From NCBI GenBank assembly GCA_947494715.1, contig CANLWG010000001.1, positions 1,013,380-1,077,379 of the forward strand: a stretch of 64,000 nucleotides of DNA, in the 5' to 3' direction. The translations under genes were made by a program, and so were the position numbers. The notes under the pieces were generated by a model. That model searched no databases and was not told the origin of the DNA. It saw only the letters and a list, made by a program, of their open reading frames with translations. Each line of letters opens with the position of its first letter. Positions within the stretch are counted from its first letter, which is position 1. Of this stretch, positions 26,962 to 36,169 are shown piece by piece. This DNA comes from an uncultured Flavobacteriaceae bacterium. Lineage in GTDB: Bacteria; Bacteroidota; Bacteroidia; Flavobacteriales; Flavobacteriaceae.

Positions 26962-28146
26962 TTAATTTTTAACCAATCCAAATAGCCGAAGTAATCGACC
27001 TAAATAGGTTCGAGCTATCTTAGTTGTATTGAAATATAAGGGCTCTACCTTGGTCCAAGCATATCCGACGGCGGAAACAAGGTTCGATTTTAAGGTTGCC
27101 TTATGCCTTTCATATAGCAAAGCGGTATACGTACAAACAATCATGAAGATCAAAGCACTGGGAATAACCACCTGAGGCGTTAAAGAGTGATGAAAAAATC
27201 CGTATAGGCCCAACCCGGTAAAGCTTCCATAAAGAATAATGAAATGAATCACGTATATGGACAATGTGCTCTGCCCGATCTTTATCAAAGTGCTATGGGT
27301 AAACAGACCTCTAAACAGCATGAATACAGCAAATACCAGAAAAACATCCCCTAAACGGATAAATAAGTAATTATTAAAATAAATATCCGCAAATAACTGT
27401 ATTCCAGTTAATTTTGATAGTTCTAAAAACAAATCTGAAGAATAGAAAATCAGTGAAAGACCAATAATCGTCGCAGCTCCAATAGCCGTAGGATATAGAT
27501 ATCTAAAATGCTTGAACCGAGTAAACAGTAGGGATAAAAACCCGCCGAAAGCTGCGTAGCCGAACCAAGGAAAAATAGTAAAGACAGAGCCATTGGTTTT
27601 GGTGAAATAATTGGACAAGGCATCAGGTAAAAACGAATACGTAAACTGTTTGTACAAAGGTTCAAACAGGAACAATAGAAAGGTAATTGAGGCCAGAACC
27701 ATGGGGAATAGCCACTTTTTTCGGTTTTGCGTCAAAAGATAGATACCTATAATCCCCAAAATTGAAAGACCGATACAGTGCAATACATCTACTAGATAAA
27801 AAGAGTCATAGATTTCGCCCTGCAATAACCCAAATAAATTCATGCGAAGGAGATAGCCAATACCTAATAATTGCAATCCCCGTTTGACCCCTTTTTTGAT
27901 CCTCGGGTTGTCAAAACCTTTTTGGGGAACCCGAATCAAAAGGTAGGTAAAGATAAATCCCGATACTGTAAAGAACACTGGAGCGGTAATGCCCCTAAAA
28001 TATTTCCAAATATTATAGCCCTCAAGGGAATTGTCCCTAAACCCCATATCCAAAAGACTATCTACAAAATGCCCCTGGAGCATCATGAGAATGGCCCATG
28101 CCCTCATGGCATCTATGAAGTATAATCTAGTAGACTTCTTTTCCAT
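26962..28146 (-). CDS. DUF1624/acyltransferase-like multi-pass membrane protein
   Basis: The ATG at 28146 (MEKKSTRLYFIDAMRAWAIL) is chosen because the family begins with this 'R-x-x-x-ID-x-x-R' text; 21 codons upstream are unlike it. This 394-residue membrane protein has about 10-11 segments, with 'MMLQGHFVDSLLD' carrying the conserved His. It resembles heparan-alpha-glucosaminide N-acetyltransferase-like DUF1624 proteins, which acetylate sugars across a membrane. The true substrate is unknown. Confidence 0.75.
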   Translation of the reverse strand: MEKKSTRLYFIDAMRAWAILMMLQGHFVDSLLDMGFRDNSLEGYNIWKYFRGITAPVFFTVSGFIFTYLLIRVPQKGFDNPRIKKGVKRGLQLLGIGYLLRMNLFGLLQGEIYDSFYLVDVLHCIGLSILGIIGIYLLTQNRKKWLFPMVLASITFLLFLFEPLYKQFTYSFLPDALSNYFTKTNGSVFTIFPWFGYAAFGGFLSLLFTRFKHFRYLYPTAIGAATIIGLSLIFYSSDLFLELSKLTGIQLFADIYFNNYLFIRLGDVFLVFAVFMLFRGLFTHSTLIKIGQSTLSIYVIHFIILYGSFTGLGLYGFFHHSLTPQVVIPSALIFMIVCTYTALLYERHKATLKSNLVSAVGYAWTKVEPLYFNTTKIARTYLGRLLRLFGLVKN

Positions 28147-28307
28147 ATCTATTTGTAATCCCAGTGAGCATATTGATTTCCCAATATTTGAACCTATATA
28201 CTTGTGCAACAGTGCGTTTGGATGTTTTGCGATGCAAAATTAGGCAAAATACTCGCAATTCAATTGCATTTGCCCTATTTTCGTCGAATAACGATTAAAA
28301 CGCTTAA

Positions 28308-28841
28308 ATGGCTACAATATTGGCATTTGCAGGGAGCAATTCTTCAACTTCTATCAATTTTCAATTGGTAAAATATACCGCCTCACTTATGGGTGATCAA
28401 GCCGTCCAATTACTGAATATGGCTTATTTTCCGTTTCCTATGTATAGTATTGACCATGAAAAAGAAAAAGGGTTTTCTAATTCTTTGATCGAACTAAAGA
28501 ATGATATAAGTAAAGCGGACGGACTCATTGTCTCCGTAAATGAGCATAATGGCAATCTGTCTGCCTATTTTAAGAACTTGATTGATTGGCTATCTCGTTT
28601 GGAACGTAAATTTTTGTTGGATAAAACTATATTGCTCATGTCTACTTCAGGAGGTAAAAGGGGAGGTTTGGGGGCTTTGGAAATTGCAGAGAAAACCTTA
28701 GCTAGGTTTGGTGCTTCTGAGATTTTGACCTTTTCCCTGCCCAATTTTAGTACCGACTTTGACAAGAACAAAGGAATTACAAACGAAGAGGTAGCAAAGT
28801 TACACCAAGAGAAAATAGCGGAATTCTTATCCAAAATCTAA
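28308..28841 (+). CDS. NADPH-dependent FMN reductase family protein
   Basis: This 177-residue flavodoxin-like protein starts with the phosphate-binding loop 'ILAFAGSNSSTSINFQLVKY'. It also has 'ADGLIVSVNEHNGNLSAYFK' and 'LLMSTSGGKRGGLGALEIAE', standard for NADPH-dependent FMN/quinone reductases. It is cytoplasmic. The stop is 2 bp before the pabB start, so the two are in one transcript. Confidence 0.85.
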   Translation: MATILAFAGSNSSTSINFQLVKYTASLMGDQAVQLLNMAYFPFPMYSIDHEKEKGFSNSLIELKNDISKADGLIVSVNEHNGNLSAYFKNLIDWLSRLERKFLLDKTILLMSTSGGKRGGLGALEIAEKTLARFGASEILTFSLPNFSTDFDKNKGITNEEVAKLHQEKIAEFLSKI

Positions 28842-28843
28842 GC

Positions 28844-30142
28844 TTGAGAAAAAAGGTTTCCTACACGGCATCCGATATCCAAAAATTTAAGGACTCCCTT
28901 TTGCATTGGTCTCAGCAGTTTAGGGAAGTCGTTTGGCTGGAAGGCAATGACCATCCTGATGCGTATGGATCTTTCGATGCAATTCTCGCTGTTGACGCCT
29001 TTACTTCTATCCGTAGCGATTTCCACAATGCATTTCATGAACTGCAGGAATACCAATCCCAAACAAAGGATTGGCTGTTCGGATATTTGTCCTATGATCT
29101 TAAGAATGATGTTGAACAACTAAGCTCCGATAATCCGGACGGGTTGGATTTTCCGGAATTATTTTTTTTTCAGCCCAAGAAAATTATCCGATTGAATGGA
29201 AACATTGTGGATTTCATCTACCTGAATATGCTGGATGATGAAATCGGACAAGATTTCAGAGCGATATCCGATAAGGACTTTGCGAAGGGGGAAGCTGCCC
29301 AAACTACGGAGAATATCCGTATACGAATGCGTATTTTTAAGGATGAGTATTTTAGGAAAGTGGAAAAGATGTTGAGCCATATTCATAGAGGCGATATCTA
29401 TGAGGCTAATTTTTGCCAGGAGTTCTATGCCACGGATACCCAAATTGATTCTCTGCGAACCTATCAAAAGCTAAATTATATTTCCGACGCTCCCTTTTCG
29501 GTCTATCTAAAGCTGAACGATAAGTATTTGCTCTCAGCTTCACCGGAACGTTATCTTAAAAAGATGGGAACCAAAATTATTTCCCAGCCGATTAAAGGCA
29601 CCGCCAGACGTTCTCACGAAGAGGTCGAAGATGAAAAATTAAGGATTTCCTTGGCCCAAGATGAAAAAGAACTCGCCGAAAACATTATGATCGTAGATTT
29701 GGTCCGGAACGATATGTCCAAAAGCGCAGTAAAAAGAAGTGTTATCGTAGAAGAACTTGGTAAGGTATACACTTTTAGACAAGTACATCAAATGATTTCA
29801 ACAATAACAGCAAGGGTAGAACCTACTAAAAACCCAGTAGAAATCATTAAGGAGACCTTTCCTATGGGGAGTATGACCGGGGCGCCCAAAATTTCGGCCA
29901 TGAAGATTATTGAGGAGTTGGAGTCCTTTAAAAGAAGCCTCTATAGTGGCGCAGTAGGTTATTTTACTCCAGAAGGGGATTTTGATTTCAATGTAGTCAT
30001 ACGCAGTATTTTGTACAATGCCACGAACGAATATGTATCTTTTTCTGTGGGCAGTGCCATTACGGCAATGGCAAATCCTGAAAGGGAGTATGAAGAGTGC
30101 CTTATTAAGGCCAAAGCCATGCGGGAGGTATTGGAGGGGTAA
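28844..30142 (+). CDS. pabB: Aminodeoxychorismate synthase component I
   Basis: This is a 432-residue chorismate-binding enzyme starting with TTG at 28844; no ATG lies near the start of the conserved region. Motifs are 'ISQPIKGTARRSHEEVEDEK' (PIKGT, whose Lys marks PabB rather than anthranilate synthase), 'IMIVDLVRNDMSKSA', 'FPMGSMTGAPKISAMKIIEE' and 'YSGAVGYFTPEGDFDFNVVI'. It makes aminodeoxychorismate for folate with a PabA glutaminase, which is not in the window. Confidence 0.88.
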   Translation: MRKKVSYTASDIQKFKDSLLHWSQQFREVVWLEGNDHPDAYGSFDAILAVDAFTSIRSDFHNAFHELQEYQSQTKDWLFGYLSYDLKNDVEQLSSDNPDGLDFPELFFFQPKKIIRLNGNIVDFIYLNMLDDEIGQDFRAISDKDFAKGEAAQTTENIRIRMRIFKDEYFRKVEKMLSHIHRGDIYEANFCQEFYATDTQIDSLRTYQKLNYISDAPFSVYLKLNDKYLLSASPERYLKKMGTKIISQPIKGTARRSHEEVEDEKLRISLAQDEKELAENIMIVDLVRNDMSKSAVKRSVIVEELGKVYTFRQVHQMISTITARVEPTKNPVEIIKETFPMGSMTGAPKISAMKIIEELESFKRSLYSGAVGYFTPEGDFDFNVVIRSILYNATNEYVSFSVGSAITAMANPEREYEECLIKAKAMREVLEG

Positions 30143-30173
30143 GTTGGGACAGTGCAAAAGTAAATTCAGGTAA

Positions 30174-30230
30174 GGAACAATGACCTTTGTTCCTCGTTAT
30201 TCCCGACTCTAAACTTTTCCTATACCTTTG
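30174..30230 (+). promoter_or_regulatory. Dyad GGAACAA-N6-TTGTTCC and -7 box upstream of tilS
   Basis: A perfect 7-bp dyad spans 30174-30180 and 30187-30193, typical of a dimeric regulator site. TACCTTTG at 30223-30230 fits the TAnnTTTG -7 box and sits only 4 bp before the proposed GTG start, so the tilS message may be leaderless or the true promoter is elsewhere. Confidence 0.35.
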
Positions 30231-30234
30231 TTTT

Positions 30235-31542
30235 GTGTTAGCGGAATTCAAGAAACATATCAAAACAAAATTTCCCGAGTTATTGGAGGAACGGTTTCTT
30301 CTCGCCTGTAGTGGGGGAGTGGACAGTATGGTATTGACCCATCTGTGTCACCGTGCCAAATTGAATTTTGCCATAGGCCATTGTAATTTTCAGTTACGGG
30401 GCCGGGAAAGTGATACCGATGAAAAATTTGTAAGGGACTGGGCCTTTCAATTGTCCAAACCTTTTTTTTCAACTTGTTTTGATACAATTAATTATGTTTC
30501 TAAAAATAAAGTATCAGTTCAATTAGCGGCGCGGGAACTTCGGTACCGATGGTTTGCAGAGATAATGCAGGAAAACGATATTAAAATTTTGGTAACCGCC
30601 CATCAAGCGGATGATAATTTGGAAACCTTTTTGATTAATCTTTCCAGAGGTACAGGAATTGATGGTCTTACCGGAATTCCTGAAAAAACGGATACCCTAG
30701 CGCGGCCGCTATTACCGTTTACAAGATCCCAAATTCTAGAATATGCCAAAATTGAAAATCTGGCATGGCGTGAGGATAGTAGCAATTCGGATACTAAATA
30801 TCTACGGAATAAAATCCGACATGAAATCGTTCCCAAACTAATGGAGTTACATCCTACATTTTTGGAAAACTTCAAAAATACTCAAAGGTATATTACTGGA
30901 ATTTCTCAGCTGGCAGAGTTTCACATCAATCAAGTCAGGAAAACTAATTTTCAGCATGACGACGGGGTAATAAAAATTAGTGTAGCCTCCTTGTCAAAAC
31001 TAAAGCCTTTAAAGGCCCATTTATTTGCCCTGTTCAAGGCATATGGTTTTACGGAGTGGAACGATGTAAAATCCTTGCTTACGGCGATGAGCGGCAAAGA
31101 AGTGCGCTCCGGGACCCATAGGTTGGTCAAGGACAGGGATTTCCTTTTGTTAACGGAAATCCAGGAAGAAGACCCGAAGGAATATCACATTTCGCATGAT
31201 GAAAGGGAAATCCATACCCCGATCCACCTAAGGATGTCTCAAGTATCACTTGTTAAGGAAACCCCAAAGAATGTACTATATGTGGCCAAAGAAACGTTAA
31301 AGTATCCATTGACCTTAAGGAAATGGCGAAAAGGCGACTATTTTTATCCTTTGGGAATGAAGGGTAGAAAAAAATTGTCCAAATTCTTTAAGGACGAGAA
31401 AATAGATATTATTTCTAAAGAAAAACAGTGGTTGTTATGTTCCGGTGATGTTATTGTCTGGGTAGTTGGAAAACGGGCAGATGAACGTTTCAAGGTGGCC
31501 AAGGATACGCGTGAAATCGTAAAATTTGAATTGAACAAATGA
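30235..31542 (+). CDS. tilS: tRNA(Ile)-lysidine synthase
   Basis: GTG at 30235 is preferred; it places the PP-loop 'LLACSGGVDSMVLTHLCHRA' at about residue 21, as usual. Further motifs are 'IGHCNFQLRGRESDTDEKFV', 'LVTAHQADDNLETFLINLSR' and 'SNSDTKYLRNKIRHEIVPKL'. The C-terminal TilS domain ends with 'DYFYPLGMKGRKKLSKFFKD'. It modifies the wobble C of tRNA-Ile to lysidine, an essential step. It overlaps dsbD by 4 bp. Confidence 0.93.
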   Translation: MLAEFKKHIKTKFPELLEERFLLACSGGVDSMVLTHLCHRAKLNFAIGHCNFQLRGRESDTDEKFVRDWAFQLSKPFFSTCFDTINYVSKNKVSVQLAARELRYRWFAEIMQENDIKILVTAHQADDNLETFLINLSRGTGIDGLTGIPEKTDTLARPLLPFTRSQILEYAKIENLAWREDSSNSDTKYLRNKIRHEIVPKLMELHPTFLENFKNTQRYITGISQLAEFHINQVRKTNFQHDDGVIKISVASLSKLKPLKAHLFALFKAYGFTEWNDVKSLLTAMSGKEVRSGTHRLVKDRDFLLLTEIQEEDPKEYHISHDEREIHTPIHLRMSQVSLVKETPKNVLYVAKETLKYPLTLRKWRKGDYFYPLGMKGRKKLSKFFKDEKIDIISKEKQWLLCSGDVIVWVVGKRADERFKVAKDTREIVKFELNK

Positions 31543-33539
31543 AAAATGTAATACTTTTTATAGTATTGGTTTTTAATAGTTTATTGTCCTTTTCACAAGA
31601 TGATGAAAATCCTGTGCTTTGGTCAAATACAGTTAACAAGATTTCGGATACGGAATACGAACTTGTACTAATAGGAAAAATCCATGAAGGGTGGCACGTA
31701 TATTCACAACATACCGCAGAAGGAGGTTCCCTGCCCAGTGAATTTAAGTATAGTGCGACAGGTAAGGATTATGAACTGATTGGGGAAACTCTAGAAAGCG
31801 AGACGCAGACTGAATATAGTGACATTTTTGAGGTCAATGAGACCTTTTTTAAGGAGAAAGCTGTTTTTACCCAAAGAATTCGCTTATTAAATGAGGATGT
31901 TCGCCAAGTCGATGTAAACCTCTGGTATCAAGTCTGCAAGGAAGTGTGTATTCCCGTAGAGGAAAACTTTTCGTTTTCATTGGATGGAGGTGCGGTTATT
32001 TCGGAAGACAAGACGATAGACGAAAGAAGTGAAGCTTTGGGTGCTTCGCTTAGACTGGATTTAAAGAACAAAGAGCTTTTAAGGGAAGTGGAGGTTGGGA
32101 CCTCGGAATCCAAGTCGGGTCTATGGACCATTTTTGGGCTTGGTTTTCTTGGAGGGCTTATTGCCCTATTGACCCCCTGCGTGTTTCCCATGATACCACT
32201 TACAGTTTCATTCTTTACGAAACAATCCCAGAAAAAATCCAAAGGAATCGCTAATGCAATATTGTATGGTTTCTTTATCATATTGATTTACTTTTTGTTA
32301 AGTGTACCTTTTCATCTTTTTGATTCTGTAGATTCCCAAATATTGAATACCATAGCCACCAATATTTGGCTCAATCTTTTTCTCTTCTTGATATTTGTGT
32401 TCTTTGCCTTTTCATTTTTTGGTTACTATGAGCTTACCTTACCAAGTTCATGGGCCAATGCCATGGATTCTGCCTCCAATAGAGTGGGAGGTGGATTAGG
32501 TATTTTCTTTATGGCGGTTACCTTGGCCATAGTCTCTTTTTCCTGTACAGGTCCCATTTTGGGTGGATTACTGGGAAGTACCACTTTGGCCGAAGGCGAT
32601 GTAGCCACCAATCTATCAGCGGGAATGTTAGGTTTTGGATTGGCCCTGGCTTTGCCCTTTGCCCTATTTGCCCTTTTTCCTGCATGGTTGAATTCGTTGC
32701 CAAAATCAGGGGGTTGGATGACCACGGTAAAGGTGGTATTGGGCTTTTTGGAGTTGGCCCTGGCCTTTAAATTCCTTTCCAATGCCGATTTGGTAGGTAA
32801 TTGGGGAATCTTCAAAAGAGAAATTTTCCTAGGAATTTGGGTTGTACTGTTTTTACTATTGACACTTTATCTTTTCGGAGTTTTTCGCTTTCCCCATGAT
32901 GGGACAAAACAGAAATTAACTTCTATACGAAAGGGTGTAGGCGTGGTGAGTGCAATCTTTTCCTTATATCTTATATTGGGCTTGTTCAATGCTTCCAGCC
33001 TAAAATTGCTAAGCGGTTTTCCGCCTCCGGATTTTTATAGTGTTAAGGCTAGCGAGAGCGATTGTCCCTTGGGCATTGATTGTTTTAAGGATTTTGAAGA
33101 AGGTCTTTCCTATGCCAAACAGATCAATAAGCCTATACTATTGGATTTTACCGGTTGGGCCTGTGTAAACTGCCGTAGAATGGAAGAAAAGGTATGGAGC
33201 GAACCGAATATTTATTCCGTGTTAAAGGAAGATTATGTTCTTATTTCATTATATGTGGATGACCGTAAGGAACTTCCGGTATCGGAACAGTTCAATTTTA
33301 AATTCGATTCCGGCCGGGTAAAATCCATAAAAACGATTGGTCAGAAATGGGGTACTTTTCAAACAATAAACTTCAACGCAGCATCCCAGCCCTATTATGT
33401 GCTTATGACCGCAGATTTGGAGGTGCTCAATACAGCGGTGCAATATACGGATAAGGATACCTATCGTAATTGGCTAAGGGAAGGATTGAAAAATTTTGAA
33501 CGAACAAAAGAGGCTATTGCCAAAGCCCCACAGCTCTAA
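31539..33539 (+). CDS. dsbD: Thiol:disulfide interchange protein DsbD
   Basis: This is a 666-residue three-part protein. After a signal peptide (MKNVILFIVLVFNSLLSFSQ) comes the periplasmic alpha domain with redox Cys pair in 'YQVCKEVCIPV'. A membrane core of about 8 segments (about residues 195-500) has 'LTPCVFPMIPLTVSFFTK' and 'VSFSCTGPILGGLLG'. The C-terminal thioredoxin domain has 'DFTGWACVNCRRMEEKVW'. It carries electrons from cytoplasmic thioredoxin to periplasmic partners. The full Cys set is present. Confidence 0.93.
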   Translation: MKNVILFIVLVFNSLLSFSQDDENPVLWSNTVNKISDTEYELVLIGKIHEGWHVYSQHTAEGGSLPSEFKYSATGKDYELIGETLESETQTEYSDIFEVNETFFKEKAVFTQRIRLLNEDVRQVDVNLWYQVCKEVCIPVEENFSFSLDGGAVISEDKTIDERSEALGASLRLDLKNKELLREVEVGTSESKSGLWTIFGLGFLGGLIALLTPCVFPMIPLTVSFFTKQSQKKSKGIANAILYGFFIILIYFLLSVPFHLFDSVDSQILNTIATNIWLNLFLFLIFVFFAFSFFGYYELTLPSSWANAMDSASNRVGGGLGIFFMAVTLAIVSFSCTGPILGGLLGSTTLAEGDVATNLSAGMLGFGLALALPFALFALFPAWLNSLPKSGGWMTTVKVVLGFLELALAFKFLSNADLVGNWGIFKREIFLGIWVVLFLLLTLYLFGVFRFPHDGTKQKLTSIRKGVGVVSAIFSLYLILGLFNASSLKLLSGFPPPDFYSVKASESDCPLGIDCFKDFEEGLSYAKQINKPILLDFTGWACVNCRRMEEKVWSEPNIYSVLKEDYVLISLYVDDRKELPVSEQFNFKFDSGRVKSIKTIGQKWGTFQTINFNAASQPYYVLMTADLEVLNTAVQYTDKDTYRNWLREGLKNFERTKEAIAKAPQL

Positions 33540-33575
33540 AAAATCATTTCGGCTTTTGATGTATACAACAAAAAG

Positions 33576-33595
33576 CACCTGTAAAGGTGTTTTTT
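33576..33595 (+). terminator. Rho-independent terminator after dsbD
   Basis: Stem CACCT (33576-33580) and AGGTG (33585-33589), GTAA loop, then six T. It ends the tilS-dsbD transcript before the penicillin acylase gene. Confidence 0.7.
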
Positions 33596-33637
33596 ATTGT
33601 TGGGAATACCCCTATCTTAACTGTAAAAATAGTACAG

Positions 33638-36037
33638 ATGGGAAAATTTAAAATGCTCGGATGGATTCTTTTGGCAATCCTGGGTATTTTCATTTTATGC
33701 GGAGGGATATTCATTAATTCACTTACCCCTACTTACGAAGGAGAGCAACAACTTTTAGGTCTTTCCGAAGAAGTAAACGTATACTACGATACCTACGGAA
33801 TTCCTCATATCTATGCAAATACCGAAAAAGATGCCTTTAAGACATTGGGCTATGTACATGCGCAAGATCGCTTATGGCAAATGGAATTGTTGCGAAGGGT
33901 AGGCAAGGGAGGGCTTTCCGAAGTCTTTGGAAGAGATTTGGTTGAAACCGATCAATTCTTTCTGTCCTTGGGAATCGATGATGCTACGTCGGAAACGTTA
34001 GCCCTATTGGATATGGATAGTGAAATGGTCCAACTTTCAAAGGCCTATTTGGAAGGGGTCAATCAATTTATTTTAGGAGGACCTACGCCCATAGAATTTT
34101 ATCTTACCGGGCTAGAAAAAGAACCTTTTACCTTGAGGGATATTTATAATACCGTTGGGTATATGGCATTTAGCTTTGCCATGGCGCATAAGACGGATCC
34201 ATTGCTGACCAATCTAAAAAATAAACTGGGTCCAGAATACCTCAAAGATTTGGAAATTAATGTGGATACGGGTACCACTTGGATTAAAAATCACAGAGGA
34301 TTTCCGCTCGATTCTTTACAAAACAATATTACCGCGATGGTTTCGAATGCCTTGGAAAGAATAGCGCTTCCGTTTTTTGAAGGAAGCAATGGTTGGGTAA
34401 TTTCACCTCCCAAGACCAAGAACGGAAAAGTTATTTTTGCCAACGATCAACATATTGGATTTGCACAACCTGCCGTATGGTATGAGGCCCATGTGGTAAC
34501 CCCTACTTATGAAAAATATGGCTATCATATGGCCGGAATTCCCTTTCCCATCCTGGGACATAACCACAAATTGGCGTATGGGATGACCATGTTCGAAAAT
34601 GACGATGTGGATTTTTACTATGAAGAACCACATCCTTTCGATAGCTCAAAATACAAAACGCCCAATGATTGGCTCGATTATGAAATGGTTTCCAAAACTA
34701 TAAAAGTGAAGGATTCCTCCGATGTTTCCTTTAATTTCAAGAAAACGGTCCATGGCCCGGTACTCAACGGAATTGCCGACCAAGTAATTGGTGAACGGCC
34801 CATAAGCATGTCCTGGATCTATACTCAGGGAGAGAACAAGGTAATGAATGCCTTGTATGACATGACCCATGCCTCCAATATTCAGGAGTTTCAGTCCGCC
34901 CTAACCAATATCCATGCGCCCGGTCTCAACATCATGTATGGCGACGCAGAAGGTAATGTGGCCTGGTGGGCCACCGCCAAATTGTATCAAATTCCGAAAG
35001 GTGTCCAGACCAAGTTGATTTATGAACCCCTTTCTGGGCTACCTCTGGAAAGAGAATATTTGGACTTTTCACAAAATCCCCAAACGATAAATCCGCCATG
35101 GAACTACGTGTACTCCGCCAATAATCAACCTGATTCCATCGCGGGGATGTTATACCCTGGATATTACCTGCCCGAGAATCGCGCTCGACGAATTGTCCAA
35201 TTGCTGGAATCAAAAAATGATTGGGACAGGGAAGCGGTAGTTGAAATGATTACCGACGTTACATCCCCGACACATCCTGAGATTGTAAATAATTTGGTGA
35301 AATCCTTAGAGTTAAAACAGCTTAATAGCCTTCAAACAAAGGAGTTGGACGCCCTGGTTGCCTGGCAAGGCGATTATCCCCTGGAAAGTGTGGAGGCCAC
35401 CGTTTTTACCGGATGGATCTATCATTTCCTTAAGAATACATTTGCCGATGAATTGGGGGACGAATTGTTTACACAGGTTTTGGCGACCCATTTTCACAAA
35501 AGACTGATTGCACCTATGGCGGCGAAATCAAATTCGGTCTGGTGGGATGATATTAGAACACCTGAAGTTGTGGAGACAAAAAAAGAAATCGTACAAAAAT
35601 CCTTTGCACAGGCCTTGGAATCCTTGGAAAAGGACTTTGGCCCTGAAAGAAGAAACTGGACCTGGAATAAGGTGCATACGGTAGAACATGGTCATCCGAT
35701 CGGTCAGGTAGCAGTTTTTCGCCCTTTCTTCAATGTGGGCCCTTTTCCGGTCAATGGCACAAGGGAGGTAATAAACAATATGTATTTCGACTTTGACGAA
35801 ACCGGACGTTATAAAGTTAGTTCCGGACCTTCCACTCGAAGGGTAATCGATTTTTCCGATATCGAAAATAGCATCAGTATCCTGCCTACAGGTCAATCCG
35901 GAAATCCATTTAGTCCCTATTATGAGGATCAGGCCGAAATGTACGTCAAAGGAGAATTCCGCAAAATGATGATGAATAGGGAAGAAATAGAAGCAACTTC
36001 AAAATCTTTACTTACATTTAAGCCTACAGAAGATTAA
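33638..36037 (+). CDS. Penicillin acylase family (Ntn) amidohydrolase
   Basis: The ATG at 33638 opens an N-terminal hydrophobic segment (MGKFKMLGWILLAILGIF), so the 799-residue protein is exported or anchored. The alpha chain has 'VYYDTYGIPHIYANTEKDAF' and 'QDRLWQMELLRRVGKGGLSE'. The autocatalytic cleavage site is 'EGSNGWVISP', with the N-terminal nucleophile Ser near residue 249. The beta chain has 'HNHKLAYGMTMFENDDVDFY' and 'NQPDSIAGMLYPGYYLPENR'. Relatives cleave penicillins, acyl-homoserine lactones or other amides; the substrate here is unknown. It ends 5 bp before the comM start. Confidence 0.9.
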   Translation: MGKFKMLGWILLAILGIFILCGGIFINSLTPTYEGEQQLLGLSEEVNVYYDTYGIPHIYANTEKDAFKTLGYVHAQDRLWQMELLRRVGKGGLSEVFGRDLVETDQFFLSLGIDDATSETLALLDMDSEMVQLSKAYLEGVNQFILGGPTPIEFYLTGLEKEPFTLRDIYNTVGYMAFSFAMAHKTDPLLTNLKNKLGPEYLKDLEINVDTGTTWIKNHRGFPLDSLQNNITAMVSNALERIALPFFEGSNGWVISPPKTKNGKVIFANDQHIGFAQPAVWYEAHVVTPTYEKYGYHMAGIPFPILGHNHKLAYGMTMFENDDVDFYYEEPHPFDSSKYKTPNDWLDYEMVSKTIKVKDSSDVSFNFKKTVHGPVLNGIADQVIGERPISMSWIYTQGENKVMNALYDMTHASNIQEFQSALTNIHAPGLNIMYGDAEGNVAWWATAKLYQIPKGVQTKLIYEPLSGLPLEREYLDFSQNPQTINPPWNYVYSANNQPDSIAGMLYPGYYLPENRARRIVQLLESKNDWDREAVVEMITDVTSPTHPEIVNNLVKSLELKQLNSLQTKELDALVAWQGDYPLESVEATVFTGWIYHFLKNTFADELGDELFTQVLATHFHKRLIAPMAAKSNSVWWDDIRTPEVVETKKEIVQKSFAQALESLEKDFGPERRNWTWNKVHTVEHGHPIGQVAVFRPFFNVGPFPVNGTREVINNMYFDFDETGRYKVSSGPSTRRVIDFSDIENSISILPTGQSGNPFSPYYEDQAEMYVKGEFRKMMMNREEIEATSKSLLTFKPTED

Positions 36038-36042
36038 CACGT

Positions 36043-36101
36043 ATGCTTACAAAGGTTTATGGTAGTGCCGTTTTTGGTGTGGAGGCCACGACCATAACCG
36101 T
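36043..36101 (+). pseudogene. comM: comM/yifB, first fragment (codons 1-20), split by element 1
   Basis: The first 19 codons (MLTKVYGSAVFGVEATTIT) plus two bases of the next are a typical ComM/YifB start. The frame then enters element 1, and translation would stop at 36135 after 30 codons. The matching continuation is at 48507, after the element. Joining at the shared GT rebuilds the codon for Val20 and the usual 'TITVEVNVDRG' text. ComM is a Mg-chelatase-like AAA+ helicase that helps branch migration in natural transformation. The gene is broken as it stands but every base seems to be kept. Confidence 0.9.
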
Positions 36102-36117
36102 CGAGATTATAACTAAT
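36084..36117 (+). other. Left attachment site of element 1
   Basis: The comM/element junction is at the dinucleotide GT (36100-36101). The 16 bases after it are the element arm; they pair imperfectly (12 of 16) with the arm before the GT at the right end (48489-48504), so the rejoined attP is a partial palindrome centred on GT, as expected for a large serine recombinase. Confidence 0.75.
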
Positions 36118-36169
36118 ATGATAAAACAATTTTAGTTATTCGTATCCGTTAAACCTAAAAGGACGGATA

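Noticed and set aside
33587..33637. Upstream TTG start of the penicillin acylase gene
   Set aside because: It begins inside the dsbD terminator; the ATG at 33638 opens the export signal.
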